Assembly: GCF_000002985.6 (NCBI RefSeq)
Contig: NC_003283.11
Span: 3,286,001-3,350,000 of the forward strand
Length of the DNA stretch: 64,000 nucleotides
Origin: Caenorhabditis elegans
Taxonomy: Eukaryota; Nematoda; Chromadorea; Rhabditida; Rhabditidae
Reading direction: 5' to 3'
Below the pieces are notes generated by a model, which had not been told where the DNA came from, ran no database searches, and was given only the letters and a program-made list of their open reading frames with translations. The translations under genes were made by a program, and so were the position numbers. This document shows, in pieces, positions 1-10,107 of the stretch (position 1 is its first letter; every line of letters begins with the position of its first letter).

Positions 1-394
1 CTTGATTCACCATAAACATGTTGATGCCAAAACTATTTGACCTGAGAAATCTCAAGATTACACTAAAAACAGATAGGAAGTGCTTTCTTTTGCTTTTTCT
101 TTTTCCAGCAATTGTCGCCCGAAGGACATTGAACAGGAGTGCGATGTTGGAAAAGGTTCACCAGCCAGATATTTACACACTATGGGAAGTCACAAAATAA
201 CGTAACTGACATAAAACCGGGAAAACCAGAAGCTTCCAATGTTGTTTAGAAAATCTTGAACGGAAAATTTTTGTTTTGATAGACAACTTCCAAAAAAAAG
301 AGTGAAAATTGGGAATTTTTCAAAATTAAAAAAGCAAATTTTTCTTGAATAATTTTATTTTGATATTACAACATTCTAGCACAATATTATTGTT
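1..394. other. Intergenic; upstream sequence of an off-window DUF19 gene
   Basis: No gene is supported here. Bases 1-90 closely match 46320-46400, which lies distally upstream of the minus-strand DUF19 gene at 44915-46113; related sequence lies at 33250-33320 and 34280-34350 upstream of the other minus-strand DUF19 copies. This suggests that another minus-strand DUF19 gene lies just left of the window (inference). Bases about 75-150 match, in opposite orientation, the 3' end of the M13 gene near 34725-34805, so the two edges share a repeat. Confidence 0.4.
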
Positions 395-1400
395 TCAATA
401 ATGTCCGCACAGGCCGTACTTCTCGTCAAAGTCAAGAGTCTCCACAATAGTTCCAAAAATTGCGCATAATTGTTTCAATGACTTCGTTGATGACTTCTTT
501 GGTGCAACTTCCTCTGAAAAATCAAGATGAATTGTGAACTTTAGTGTGCATTCAAACTGACTCTAATGGAGGGATTCGAAGGTGTATGTTTCCGCATGGA
601 ACAAATTTTAGAAAACTGAAGTAGGCATAACCGTCTATGTTTCTGGAAAGAAAATTATCAGAGGCTCGGTGGTGTTTTTTATTATTATTTATTAAAGGCA
701 ACCAACCTCTCTGACTCTTCCATGATTTGGATTTCCAATGCCCCATACATCTGTCTATCCTCCTCCATGAACTCGTTGATATCCTCGACAAGCTTCTCAC
801 AGTTGACAGTGGTCTTCATAACAGTTTCATCTCCATCGAACTTGACCTCATTCCCTTCTGGAACATTTCCATCCTTATCGTTTTGAGTATACTCACCAGA
901 AAAGGCAGTTCTGACGATCTGGATTGTGTTTTTGAGTGCGTGAGAGCTTAGGTGAATAGCACACTGAAAAATTATATTCAAAAGCTTATGCTTAAATGTA
1001 TTACTTTTGATGTTATTTTCGCCATCTCTTGAACTACTTGGTCAACTTTTACATAAGACTCTTCCATTTTAGACGGCCTGCAGCAATAACCTGAAATTCG
1101 GTTATAGAGTTATAGGATGTCATTGTCAACTGTTCCCGAACCTCCTGACTTCGCCAATTCCTCGTAGACAATAACCGCTGAACTTGGTTGTTTCCCTTCA
1201 ACTGGTTCATCAAAAACAGTACAAATTTTGTAGAGAATCACAAATCTTTCGCTGTCATCGTCATCAAAAAACGGATGTTTGTTACACATCGAAAGCATGT
1301 CCCCAATTTCACCTTCAGCACCGTCCTGTGATTTCGAATTAGGTTAAAATGTGATGCTTTTAAAAAAATTTGGGTTCAGAATTCAACTTACCTCCATCAT
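395..1400 (-). CDS. Unrecognised nematode family protein, tandem copy 1
   Basis: I do not recognise the family. Six-exon model: 1392-1400, 1142-1325, 1005-1090, 707-963, 558-642 and 395-511, giving 245 aa with all phases consistent. I see no signal peptide or membrane segment; the protein is acidic and probably intracellular. Conserved blocks shared with the tandem copy at 2034-3285 are SSAVIVYEELAKSG, KMEESYVKVDQVVQEM, AIHLSSHALKNTIQIVRTAF, EEDRQMYGALEIQI, GYAYFSFLKFVPCG and VAPKKSSTKSLK. Differences between the copies include third-position changes (for example CTA/CTG and TGC/TGT in the FLKFVPC block), as expected for coding exons. The start is ATGATGGAG immediately before a GTAAGT donor. 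Weak points are the donor GTTCGG after exon 2 and the last acceptor, which must be the second AG of CAGAG to keep frame. Confidence 0.65.
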
Positions 1401-1479
1401 TTTGCTACCTGGTTTTTGAAATTCGAGAAGTGATACAGGAAAAGTCACAAGAAAAAGAATGAAATTTTTGAAAAGATCT

Positions 1480-1600
1480 AACTTGGTGGGAGGTGAAGGA
1501 TAACAGGATAGAATTGGCAGTTGTTATCTACATTCATTGTGTCTGAACGGGAGAGAGAAAAACGATGTTTGATCTGTTTTTTAAAACTCAAAAGTTGCGT
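1480..1600 (-). promoter_or_regulatory. Conserved proximal promoter block (GATA/E-box), copy 1
   Basis: About 80-200 bp upstream of the start at 1400. In gene orientation it reads CCCGTTCAGACAC, then GTAGATAACAACTGCCA, then a pyrimidine-rich stretch. It is nearly identical to 3365-3470 upstream of the tandem copy, and its core is retained at 9757-9795 next to the decayed third copy. AGATAA is a GATA-factor type site and CAACTG an E-box; the functional roles are inferred. Confidence 0.45.
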
Positions 1601-2033
1601 TTTTGAATGGGAAAAATGAAGCTAGTTATCTATTTATCTGATTAATATGTTGTAGGAAGTTCACGGTCTCACGCATGCCGACTATTCTCTGCGACTTCAG
1701 AATTTGTAAAATACAACAGGAGATATTTTCAAACTTTTTGACAGAATTTCTCTTTTTGTTCGTGTACGAATATCTCGGAGTTCTAACTATCTGCCAGCCG
1801 GATTCAGCAAATGAGCCCCAACTTTACTCGGCATTTGAGGGCAACTTCCTGCCAAACTATGGCAACTTCCTATCAAATTATTTCAGTTTTTTGTTGATAC
1901 TTTTTGCTTTTAACATTTTTCTACTTCCGAAAAAAGATGAAAAATGAGTATTTTTCGAAATTAAAAATGCAAGTTTTGTTTGAATAATTTTATTTTGATA
2001 TTATAACATTCTGGCACAATATTATTATTTTAA
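1601..2033. other. Intergenic spacer between the tandem pair
   Basis: AT-rich spacer. An open stretch at 1675-1947 (plus) shows no splice pattern, no paralogue and biased Phe/Leu composition, and is not called. The last part is the 3' flank of the second copy and is homologous to the 3' flank of the first. Confidence 0.4.
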
Positions 2034-3285
2034 TCATGTTCGCACAAGGTCGTACTCCTCATCTAAGCTAATTCTCTCAACAATACTTCCAAAAACTGCG
2101 CATGATTCTTTCAATGACTTTGTTGATGACTTCTTTGGTGCAACTTTCTCTGAAAAATCAAGATGAATTGTGAACTGTAGTGTGCATTTAAACTGACTTT
2201 AATGGAGGGATTCGAAGGTGTATGGTTCCACATGGAACAAATTTCAGAAAACTGAAGTAGGCATAACCATCGAGGTTTCTGGAAAGAAAATTGTCAGAGG
2301 ATTGGCGGTGTTCACTTTTTATTTCCCCATAATGATCAACATTAGAGCTCCCACGAGATCGAAGCACGCCTGCTTCATCGAGCGCCGCGCCGGCCTTACG
2401 GCGTCACCCACGCCGCATGTATAATGAGGCGCGGAAGCTACTCATTTCACGCTGGCGTCCGGAACCTCGAACGTGTCGGCCGCAAATTTTCAATGTTTTA
2501 CATTTTATCTAGCTCCTTATTACCATTGCCCATAAAAAGGCAACTAACCTTTCTGACTCTTCTATAATTTGGATTTCCAATTCCCCATACTTCTGTCTAT
2601 CCTCCTCCATGAACTCTTTGATATCCTTGACAAGTTGCTCACAATCGACAGTGGTTTTCATAACAGTTTCATCTCCATCGAACTTGACCTTATTCCCTTC
2701 TGGAACATTTCCATTCTTATCGTTTTGAGTATACCCATTGGGAAAGGCAGTTCTGACGATCTGGATTGTGTTTTTTAGTGAGTGAGAGCTCAGGTGAATA
2801 GCATACTGAAAAAATTGTATTCAGAAGCTTATGCTTAAATGTATTACTCTTGATTGTATGTTCGCAATCTCTTGAACTACTTGGTCAACATTTATATAAG
2901 ATTCTTCCATTTTAAACAACTTGCAAAAATCTGAAATTTGGATATATAGTTAAAGTATATCATTGTAAGCTGTTTCCGAACCTCCAAACTTCGCCAATTC
3001 CTCGTAGACGAAAACTGCTGAACTTGGTTGTTTTCCTTCAACTGGTTCGTCGATCACGGTAAAAATACTGTAAAGACTCATCAAAAACGGCTGTCTATTA
3101 CACATTGAAAGCATGTCCCCAATTTCACCTTCAGCATCGTCCTGTGATTTTGAATTTGGTTAAAATTTGATGATTTCAAAAATTTATTTGGGTTCGAAAT
3201 TCTGGTTCAAACTTTATAATGTATTACTTTTTTGTTGCAGTTTCCAAAGACAACATTTAAAAAAAATTCAACTTACCTCCATCAT
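2034..3285 (-). CDS. Unrecognised nematode family protein, tandem copy 2
   Basis: Paralogue of the gene at 395-1400. Model: 3277-3285, 2982-3141, 2848-2930, 2549-2805, 2194-2278 and 2034-2147, 235 aa, with the same phases as copy 1. It reads DDAEGEIGDMLSMCNRQPF, SSAVFVYEELAKFG, KMEESYINVDQVVQEIA, a YAIHLSSHSLKNTIQ block, GYAYFSFLKFVPCG and KVAPKKSSTKSLKESC. The second exon lacks the acidic DDDDSER stretch of copy 1. The intron at 2279-2548 has gained a GC-rich insert (2335-2485) absent from copy 1. The C-terminus diverges (ISLDEEYDLVRT against LDFDEKYGLCGHY). Confidence 0.63.
2335..2485. repeat. GC-rich interspersed repeat inside intron
   Basis: Sharply GC-rich block containing GCCGCGCCGGCC, CACCCACGCCGC and GTGTCGGCCGC. 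It sits in an intron of the second tandem copy and is missing at the homologous intron of the first. Related GC-rich blocks with GTGTCGGCCGC or CGGCCGACAC lie at 13620-13745 and 23820-24010, so this is a dispersed element. Confidence 0.55.
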
Positions 3286-3364
3286 TTTGCTACTTTTTTT
3301 TGAGATTCGAGAAGTGGTACAAGAAAAGTCACAAGAAGAAGAATGAAATTTTTGAGAAGATCTA

Positions 3365-3470
3365 ACTTGGTGGGATGTGAAGGATAGCTGGATAGAATTG
3401 GCAGTTGCTATCTACATTCATTTTGTCTGAACGGGAGAGAGAAAAACGATGTTTGATCTGTTTTTTAAAA
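3365..3470 (-). promoter_or_regulatory. Conserved proximal promoter block (GATA/E-box), copy 2
   Basis: About 80-185 bp upstream of the start at 3285. It matches 1480-1600, including (in gene orientation) CCCGTTCAGAC, GTAGATAGCAACTGCCA and the AT-rich stretch nearer the gene. The GATA core is AGATAG here against AGATAA in copy 1. Confidence 0.42.
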
Positions 3471-3797
3471 CTCAAAGGTTGCGATGTTGAGTGAAAAAGT
3501 TATCCTAACCAAATGGCATTGTATGAGTCAGGTATATATAAAATGTCATTTTAATAAAAATCATTTTCCCCATCCCGCTTCCATATCATTCTGCTTACCC
3601 GTAAGTTGCACGTTCCGGCCCGAGAACTTGGACGGCTGTCGCTCTGCCTGCAATCGCTTGTCTATCAAATTGTTGATCAATCCCTTGAAACAGCCGTCAA
3701 CTTGTTTTCTGTCATCTTGACCTTGGGCCACTACGAATTTTTTTATAACGAACTATATTCGTTCCAATTTTGAGTAGTATTTCTGAAAAGTAAGAAA
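3471..3797. other. Intergenic: divergent promoter space
   Basis: Holds the head-to-head promoters of the minus-strand gene ending at 3285 and the plus-strand PAW-like gene beginning at 3798. An open stretch at 3484-3720 has no coding support and is not called. Confidence 0.4.
3718..3726 (+). promoter_or_regulatory. Nuclear-receptor-type half-site TGACCTTGG
   Basis: TGACCTTGG begins 80 bp upstream of the ATG at 3798; its reverse complement CCAAGGTCA fits the NR5A/FTZ-F1 class consensus YCAAGGYCR. The same nonamer lies 69-114 bp upstream of the other three PAW-like genes, followed in each by a similar GAA...TTCG-containing leader. Binding is inferred, not shown. Confidence 0.5.
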
Positions 3798-6554
3798 ATG
3801 TTATCTCAAAACGCTCCGTATTCTAATTTACAAAGCGATGTACTGCTACTTAGCAGAACGAACGGGTAGGTAGTAAATATTTTGGCTCATTTTTATGGGT
3901 GTAAGCCCAAGACTACGATTGTAACGTATTTGTGCATTTTTGTCCCTTCTGTGCTCCAGTTTTTTAGGCATAAAATGCATTTTGGCCTAAAATGCATTTA
4001 GGCCAAAAATGCGAAATGCATATGCAAACCTATCACGTAAGAGATCACACAGCTTACAACATGTTTTGTATACATACATAGATAAAAGAAAAATGAGGTT
4101 GAATATACAAATTTTTGTCCCAGCTTGGATTGGTGGAAATGGATAAAAAGGGTCAAAATGTCAAAAATGTATTTGGACAACCCTATTAGAAAATGAAATT
4201 TCAACGTTTCTTTCAAGACCGCAACCAAGTGATCGTTGGAAGACCATTATTAAGATAACTACGGCTTTCATTGGAGTTCTGATGGTAACAACACCTATTG
4301 TTTTTGGATTATCCGGAGTTGTTGGCAATAGTAATCCAAGTAGGCATATAAAGCTTTAATGTGAAAGGATTGATGTTTCAGCATCCGAATTCAAGAATAT
4401 ATCGTCAACTACTGAACAATTTCCCGAAAAGACATCTACAGATTTTGCCACGACTATTACGAGAGTATCTGAAATGAACACAACTTTTGATACAACTGGT
4501 GAGTATTTTGCTCTGCATTCAACTTTATAACAAGAAATTTCAAAGTCACCATATCTAGCTGAAGAGATCACAACACAAAATAAGATTATCCAATTAAATC
4601 CGAATTCCGGGTACAACTACGTCAAATTCACGTATGACATTCTCAACAACACTTATTCACATGATAATGAGGATGGATCACCAGTAGCGCCATATTTTGT
4701 TGATAAAATCGAACGAGTAGTAGACAGAAAGAAAAATGAAGCCTATTTGCACCAGGAGTTTCCTGACGATTTTTCAAATGTAGGTCTCTAATATTTAAAG
4801 GAAAACTTTGTAGGAAAAAAAAAGAAAATTCCAGATGTATTGGGCGTTCAATTTGAAGAACGATGGAAAATCAGTCGAAAAAGTTGTCATCTCAATTCCT
4901 GGAATAGAAGAAATTGCCAATAATAGAGCAGGAGTTGTTGAAGCTTGTCCAAATTTTCTCATAGTTTGAAACAATACTAAACTGACTATTCTTAATGTAA
5001 TTTTTCAGAATTGCATCAATATTCCAATAGACAAAAGTTTAACAATTGAGCAGCACATGGATACGTTATACATAAGCGTAAGTGTTTTTAGTGTGAACTA
5101 GAAACATTTTTCGTTGGGTTTTTTTAAAGTTTATTATTTTTATTAAAAAAAAATTAAACACTGGGTAATTGCTTTAAAACATGGCCCCATTGACCAAATA
5201 TTAAAGCTCAAACAGGTCAAAAATGAAATTCTAAATTTTATATACTTTTTAATTTGAAAAATCTTTTTACCACACTTATTTTAACCACTTTTTGAGTGTC
5301 GTCGATCAAAAAAATTCCTCCAAAGTTTATATATTTTTACCTTTTTAAATAATGCTATTCAAACAGTTTATATGTTCAAACACGCATAGTTGTTGAAAAT
5401 TTTACTATAATATTTAGCCATTTTGGCAATATACAAGTAGTTTGAAAAAGTTTTCTCACGTACATTTCTTCCTATAATTTGCTCATTTCAGATAATGCTG
5501 CAGAAAGACATTAAAGTCTTGAAAACAAAACTGGAAGGCACGAGCAATGTGGAGAGTTTTTCAATTGAAGTTTACTGGAGTGAGTCAACTTTTTAGAAGA
5601 TTATGCAACTGTAGTAAAGAAATATGAAGTTTAATTGTGGCCACTTCCGGAATTCAAAAATTTCCTCACCCACCTGATTGTGATCTTTTGTCAATCTTTT
5701 TATTGCGCTATTAAGTTCGTGCGTTATCTCCATTTGTTCAGAAAATACGACTATGGATTTTTCAACAACAACTACACCTGGAAGTATTGCCACGAAAAAA
5801 TCTCCAACTTCAACAATCACGGGTTGGTTTGGGTATACGGAATTCTTGCGAGAAAATTTGGATTTCTTTTTATCTAGAACCACATCATCAACCTGACATC
5901 TCTTCAACACGGGTGACTGAACATCAGGATATTGTCCAATTGAAACCGGAAACCGGAAAAGACTATGCAAAGTTCACGTACGATATCATAAGCAACACAT
6001 ATTCACAAAATTTTGAAGATGGATCCCCAGTTAAGCCATATCTTGCTTCTAACGCTGAGCGAGTAGTAGATAGAAGATCGAATGTAGCGTATATACATAT
6101 GAAGGAGCCCATCAATAAGCGTATTGGATTTGTGCGTTTGCATAGCTATTCTGAAAATATTTAAGTTTCAGATCAACTGGGAATTTGATTTCAAATCCCC
6201 TGGAAGAACAGTAAAAAAATTGGATATTAAACTGGCAGGAATGGATGAGATTGCCGATAATGACGGAACAGCCAATGCTTGTCTACACGTTTCATTTGTC
6301 TGAAAAAAAACGAAACTAACCCGTTCACTTTTATTATTTTCAGAAGTGCACGGCTATTCCGATAAACGGAAGCTTGACCATTGAGAAGCCCCAGTTTAAT
6401 AAGTTTTTCATGCAAGTAAGTAAGATCGTAGAAATATATTTTACACATGAATAAATTTCAGATTGAATTGCTCAAAAATATAAAAGTATTCAAAACTGAA
6501 CTTAACAATAGAAGCAGTGTCGAAAGTATTTCTATTGTTGTCTACTGGAGTTAA
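3798..6554 (+). CDS. Membrane-anchored protein with two PAW-like repeats
   Basis: Twelve exons: 3798-3865, 4218-4339, 4382-4498, 4559-4779, 4835-4963, 5009-5077, 5492-5579, 5742-5822, 5878-6131, 6172-6288, 6344-6415 and 6462-6554; 476 aa. After a short polar N-terminus a hydrophobic segment (about residues 37-60, ITTAFIGVLMVTTPIVFGLS) follows basic residues, predicting a type II anchor. Then comes a Thr/Ser linker, repeat 1 (about 103-271), a second Thr linker and repeat 2. Each repeat runs VKFTYDILNNTYSH ... ERVVD ... YWAF ... KVVISIPG ... CINIPI ... a final SIEVYW-type strand, and is spread over four exons. From memory this order resembles the PAW domain (Pfam PF04721; beta-sandwich of peptide:N-glycanase, sugar-binding): FxYNxxxxEY, a central ISRKV strand, ISWKF, and LFRxxLxD before the last strand. 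The assignment is an inference. Confidence 0.75.
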
Positions 6555-7000
6555 ATAAGATTTTATTCAGTTTGAAAGTAACGTTGCACACAGTAATAAA
6601 CAGTTTCTATTTTGTAGTGTTTTCTCTGTGAAAAAAATTCTGTAAGCTTTATTGAACTAAAAATTGTCTGAAAACATCAAATTTCTTAATTAAATTTCTT
6701 GAAAATTTCCAAGAAAAAGGATATGGTGGCTCAAAAAAATGACATAAAAAGAGTCAAAATTTGAAATTTGACAGACTTGTCAATAGGAAAGTAACTTTTT
6801 CGAAATAATTGTTTCATTGTGGATATTTTCGTTTTCAGGTAATTTTAAAGTTGATAAACCACCAGAAATTACCAAATTTCAAATTTTAACTTATTTTTTG
6901 TTATTTTTAGAGGCGCCATAACGTACGTTTTTTTGAAAAGTTTTAAAGAAGATTTGCAATAAAATTCGGTGTTTTCAGACGGCTTCGAAAATCAAATACC
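6555..7000. other. Intergenic, no gene seen
   Basis: AT-rich 3' flank of the preceding gene with runs of A and T; no spliced coding pattern on either strand. Confidence 0.4.
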
Positions 7001-7226
7001 AACTGTTGATGTCCCTCGCTCGGGTTCAAAATGTTTGGAACAAACGACATGTGCTGTGGAAAGGAACCGGTCTCTAGCAGCCTCACGTTAAAAATAGGTT
7101 TTGAAGGAAGCAATTTTTCGTGAAAATCGGAGTTGGAGGAGTGACCCCTGGCTGGAGAAAAACACATTCACACCACATGCCGTTTGTTCCAAACATTTTA
7201 GACCCGGTTGTGGGACATTAACAGTT
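7001..7226. repeat. Fold-back (hairpin) element
   Basis: Arms at 7001-7059 and 7173-7226 are imperfect inverted copies: the left arm reads CGGGTTCAAAATGTTTGGAA then CAAACGACATGTG, and the right arm reads the complement. The motif family (CGGGTTCAAAATGTT, GGAAC...CGACATGTG, CAGTTGGCG) recurs at 58088-58300, 61552-61769 and 63905-64000. The open stretch at 7101-7481 crosses this element and is not a gene. Confidence 0.6.
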
Positions 7227-7429
7227 GGCGTCAAACAAAAACCATTCCAAGTCGAAACAAACGTTTTTTTCTTAATTTACCCTCCATTTTTCGCTAATGT
7301 ATGTAATATTTTTCAGAAAATGCGAAACTTACTCAAATTTGCTGTACTTGGAACACTACCTCGGCAATTCCCGGCAACTTCTTCCCCAAGTTTGGGGTTT
7401 TCCAGCTTCTTACCCAACTCTTGCCAACT

Positions 7430-7560
7430 TCTAACCCAGAGTATGCCTAAGTCTTACCCAACTTCAACAATTCTAGTGTAAACTCCCTCGCCCGAGTCTT
7501 GCCCAAGTCTTAGCTAAGTCTTGCCAACTTCTTACCCAAGTTTGCAGATGTAAAGAACGA
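7430..7560. repeat. Degenerate AAGTCTTACCCAAC tandem repeat
   Basis: Several imperfect copies of AAGTCTT(A/G)CCCAACTTC. The inverse orientation (GGGTAAGACTTGGG) occurs at 8222-8420, so the two blocks could pair or be ends of one dispersed element. Confidence 0.5.
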
Positions 7561-8214
7561 ACAAGATTCCGAAATCCCGCATGCGCAATGTTTAGCGTAA
7601 ATCGACATTCTGTCTTCTGAGTAATTTGTATTTAAAATAGAGGAATTTCAATGTAATTGAAAAAATTCACAGGAAAACTTGTCCCTTCAAAGGCAAATTC
7701 CAAATATTTTTCTCTGATGGCTAACATTATTTAAAAAATGTACGAACAAAGTTTGCTTTTTATTGCTATTTTGTATAATAAACCATATAATTTATCTAAA
7801 AATAAAAAGAAAAGTTATCTTCAGGATCTCTCCTAGTCAGTCCAATAGTCAAATAATAGTCAGTCAATCCAACGCATCAAATTTTGAATTTTTCTAAGAC
7901 TGAACTGTTTCTTTGAAATGTAAACTTTTATAAAATTGAAAGACATGACACAAACATGAATTACAGTAATTCTGTAAATTCTGAACTTAGAATCATTAGG
8001 GAGCACACTTGAAAACAAATGAAATAAGGTATGTGAGAATACCGTATCAATCCGATATGTCTGATACTACCTCAAAAATATCTATCAGAATATGAGTACG
8101 ATATATTATTACTAGTGTGCATCTTTTCGCGCGACCATCATGGCTCAGCAGGTAAGACTTCGGCACAACGGGAAATGCGATCAAAGTTCAACACACAGGT
8201 ATAAATTGGATAAG

Positions 8215-8412
8215 AAATAGGCAAAACTTGGGTAAAACTTGGGTAAGACTTGGGCGACGCCTCGAGACGACGAGGCAGTCCACGACTTTTTTCATTTTTG
8301 AGGCGGCGCCCAACTCTTGCCCAAGGCTTACCCAAGTCTTGGCAACTCCTTATAAATGTTTTTATTTTTTGGGCAAGGCTTGGGTAAGAAGTTGCGAAGC
8401 CTTGGGTAGGAA
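8215..8412. repeat. GGGTAAGACTTGGGC inverted-repeat element
   Basis: Copies of CTTGGGTAAGACTTGGGC and the inverse GCCCAAGGCTTACCCAAG flank a central GC-rich part. It lies directly against the first recognisable codons of the DUF19 gene and appears to replace its start codon and the first part of its signal peptide. Confidence 0.55.
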
Positions 8413-9069
8413 GCTGGCGGCAAACGCCGAGTACTCCTCACATTTGCGTATGGGTCCTACAAACTTCCAAACAAGAGCAATTGCAAAGAAGTCACTATTG
8501 GAAAGGTGTTCACCTGTCTTTACGTAAGACTTTAGGAGCTCCTAGCAATATGGAATAAGTCATTTTCAGCGAGCCGGAGATTACATGGCAAAAACATTAT
8601 TTCTAGACATAAAGAAGGCAAGCAGTTTGTTGGAATTCAGCAAATCATGCAATGCCATGCAAAACTGTCTTGATGCTCTGAGGTGTGGACAGGGAACTGA
8701 ACATCTTGCGATGTACGAAAAAATGAGAGGGCAATGTGTGACCATGCACTTCTTTTCAACAGACGTTTTCTCTTGTCTGACTAAGTTAGAAAATTCGAAG
8801 CCGAAACCTGAATGCTATGAGAAATGGGACACTAAATTAGTCAACGAAGATTTAACAGAAGTGAGCCCAGACAAATTGTGTAAGAAAATGTTTGGAAAAG
8901 ACAATTGTATGAAGAAAGTAGTCAAGGAAACTTGTGGAGACAAAGATTGGCAGCTACTTCTGCAAGTGAGTTTAAATTTGATACATGTGAGCATTATTTA
9001 AGAAGAAACTTTCAGCATTTCAATGAAGATACCCCTGGCCTCAAGCATTGTGACTTTAGCAACGTTTAA
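8410..9069 (+). pseudogene. DUF19 (T20D4.11-like) gene with disrupted 5' end
   Basis: Three exons: about 8410-8523, 8570-8965 and 9016-9069. The protein carries the DUF19 cysteine pattern: SNCKEVTIGKVFTCLY, SKSCNAMQNCLDALRC, a central QC and SCLTKLE, PECYEKW, FGKDNCMKK, ETCG and a last exon with HCDFSNV. Against the intact paralogue at 53348-54031 the second and third exons align throughout. Exon 1 aligns only from the end of the signal peptide (LLTFAYGS against LLAIVYGS). Upstream in that frame is a TAG at 8407-8409 and no ATG, because a repeat element abuts. It may be a pseudogene or may use an unseen upstream exon. Family proteins are secreted nematode proteins of unknown function. The plus-strand neighbour order PAW-like then DUF19 is repeated at 47.7-54.0 kb. 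Confidence 0.6.
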
Positions 9070-9359
9070 ATTAAAGAAAAACACCTTAACACTTATTTTC
9101 GTGTAATTTGTCCTGAAATTTTTCACTGATTCATGAATAAACTATACAAATTTGGGCCTGCGATTATTTGCAAGCACCAATCTTTTCGAACAGTAGATCT
9201 ACAGTCTTGGCAAATTTTTCTGCAAATCCGGAATTGACCTACTAAAATTAATCAAGTTATGCAACATCTAAAAATAGTCTTGGTACACTATTAAAAATAT
9301 TTTCTTACTGAGTCTAAAAAGGTATAATTATATCGTATTTTGTAGACATGATAACATTC

Positions 9360-9580
9360 TTTTTTCATCCTATAATTTTGCCAAGCAGGAAAAATTAGAG
9401 AAAAATCAGAAATTATATGTTGTATTAACTACTAACTGAACATTGACCAGAAATGTTAGCTGAAACAGACAAAATGTCAAGAATCCAGTGTTAAATATGG
9501 AAAATAAACTGGGTTCGGCTGTGAAGTTTTAATTAGATATTTAGTAGGTTTGAACATTTTCCCCCAATACTAAATAAACT
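9360..9580. repeat. Direct repeat, left copy (flanks srx gene)
   Basis: About 220 bp similar in the same orientation to 12470-12685; both contain GAAATTATATGTTGTATTAA, GTCAAGA(A/G)TCCA and a GTGAAGTTTTA...TTCCCCCAAT-type end. The two copies bracket the srx gene and the remnant at 9750-10010. Confidence 0.55.
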
Positions 9581-9749
9581 ATTAAATACTTAATGACTTC
9601 ACCATACTGAATGACTACGGCCAAGAGTTAAATTTTACACTCGGATCACCAACAGTCATTAGGAACCACTAACATCGGTTCCTATCATCAATTTTTCTCA
9701 ACATCATCACACTTTGGTTCACAGCAGATCAAGAACCGTTTATATTATT

Positions 9750-10010
9750 TCCGTTCAGACAAAAAGAATGTAGATAACAACTGTCGAACAGCCCTATCTC
9801 ATCCCCAGCCATATGTTTGAAACTTTTACTTCCTTTCGCAGCTTTATTACGATCCCTGATTGGTCAAAGTTCAATAGTCAATGTTAATCTAAAAATATGT
9901 TCCATAATCTTATAAGGCTAAACAGGAAACCTCGACGGCTACACCTATTTCAGCTTCCTGAAATTTCTTCCATCCCAAAGCATTCATCTTCAAATCCCAC
10001 AAAATTCTAA
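9750..10010 (+). pseudogene. Decayed third copy of the unrecognised 0.4-3.3 kb family
   Basis: Bases 9750-9800 match, in plus orientation, the conserved promoter of the pair at 395-3285 (CCGTTCAGAC, GTAGATAACAACTG). Then 9927-10005 matches their fifth exon: NLDGYTYFSFLKFLP against NLDGYAYFSFLKFVP. The intervening exons are missing, so this is a deletion remnant. Several third-position changes (GGT/GGC, TAT/TAC, AGT/AGC, TTT/TTC) separate it from the intact copies, supporting that exon as coding in the ancestor. Confidence 0.5.
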
Positions 10011-10107
10011 AATATTCGAGAAATTACTGCAAATATCCGGATATTAAAGTTTGCTGTTTACCTTTGAACAATTAAAAAACAAAAAAAAAACATTATTCCG
10101 ATAACAT

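Noticed and set aside
2218-2424. 68-codon plus-strand open frame
   Set aside because: Antisense to an exon of the tandem family and extended only by the GC-rich insert.
3484-3720. 78-codon plus-strand open frame before the PAW-like gene
   Set aside because: Begins without a credible start context and ends at the half-site; upstream regions of the other family members show no equivalent coding.
7101-7481. 126-codon plus-strand open frame
   Set aside because: Spans a hairpin element and an AAGTCTTACCC repeat; no homologue or splice support.
8228-8527. Open frame across the GGGTAAGACTTGGG repeat into the DUF19 first exon
   Set aside because: Wrong frame for the DUF19 cysteine pattern and composed largely of repeat.
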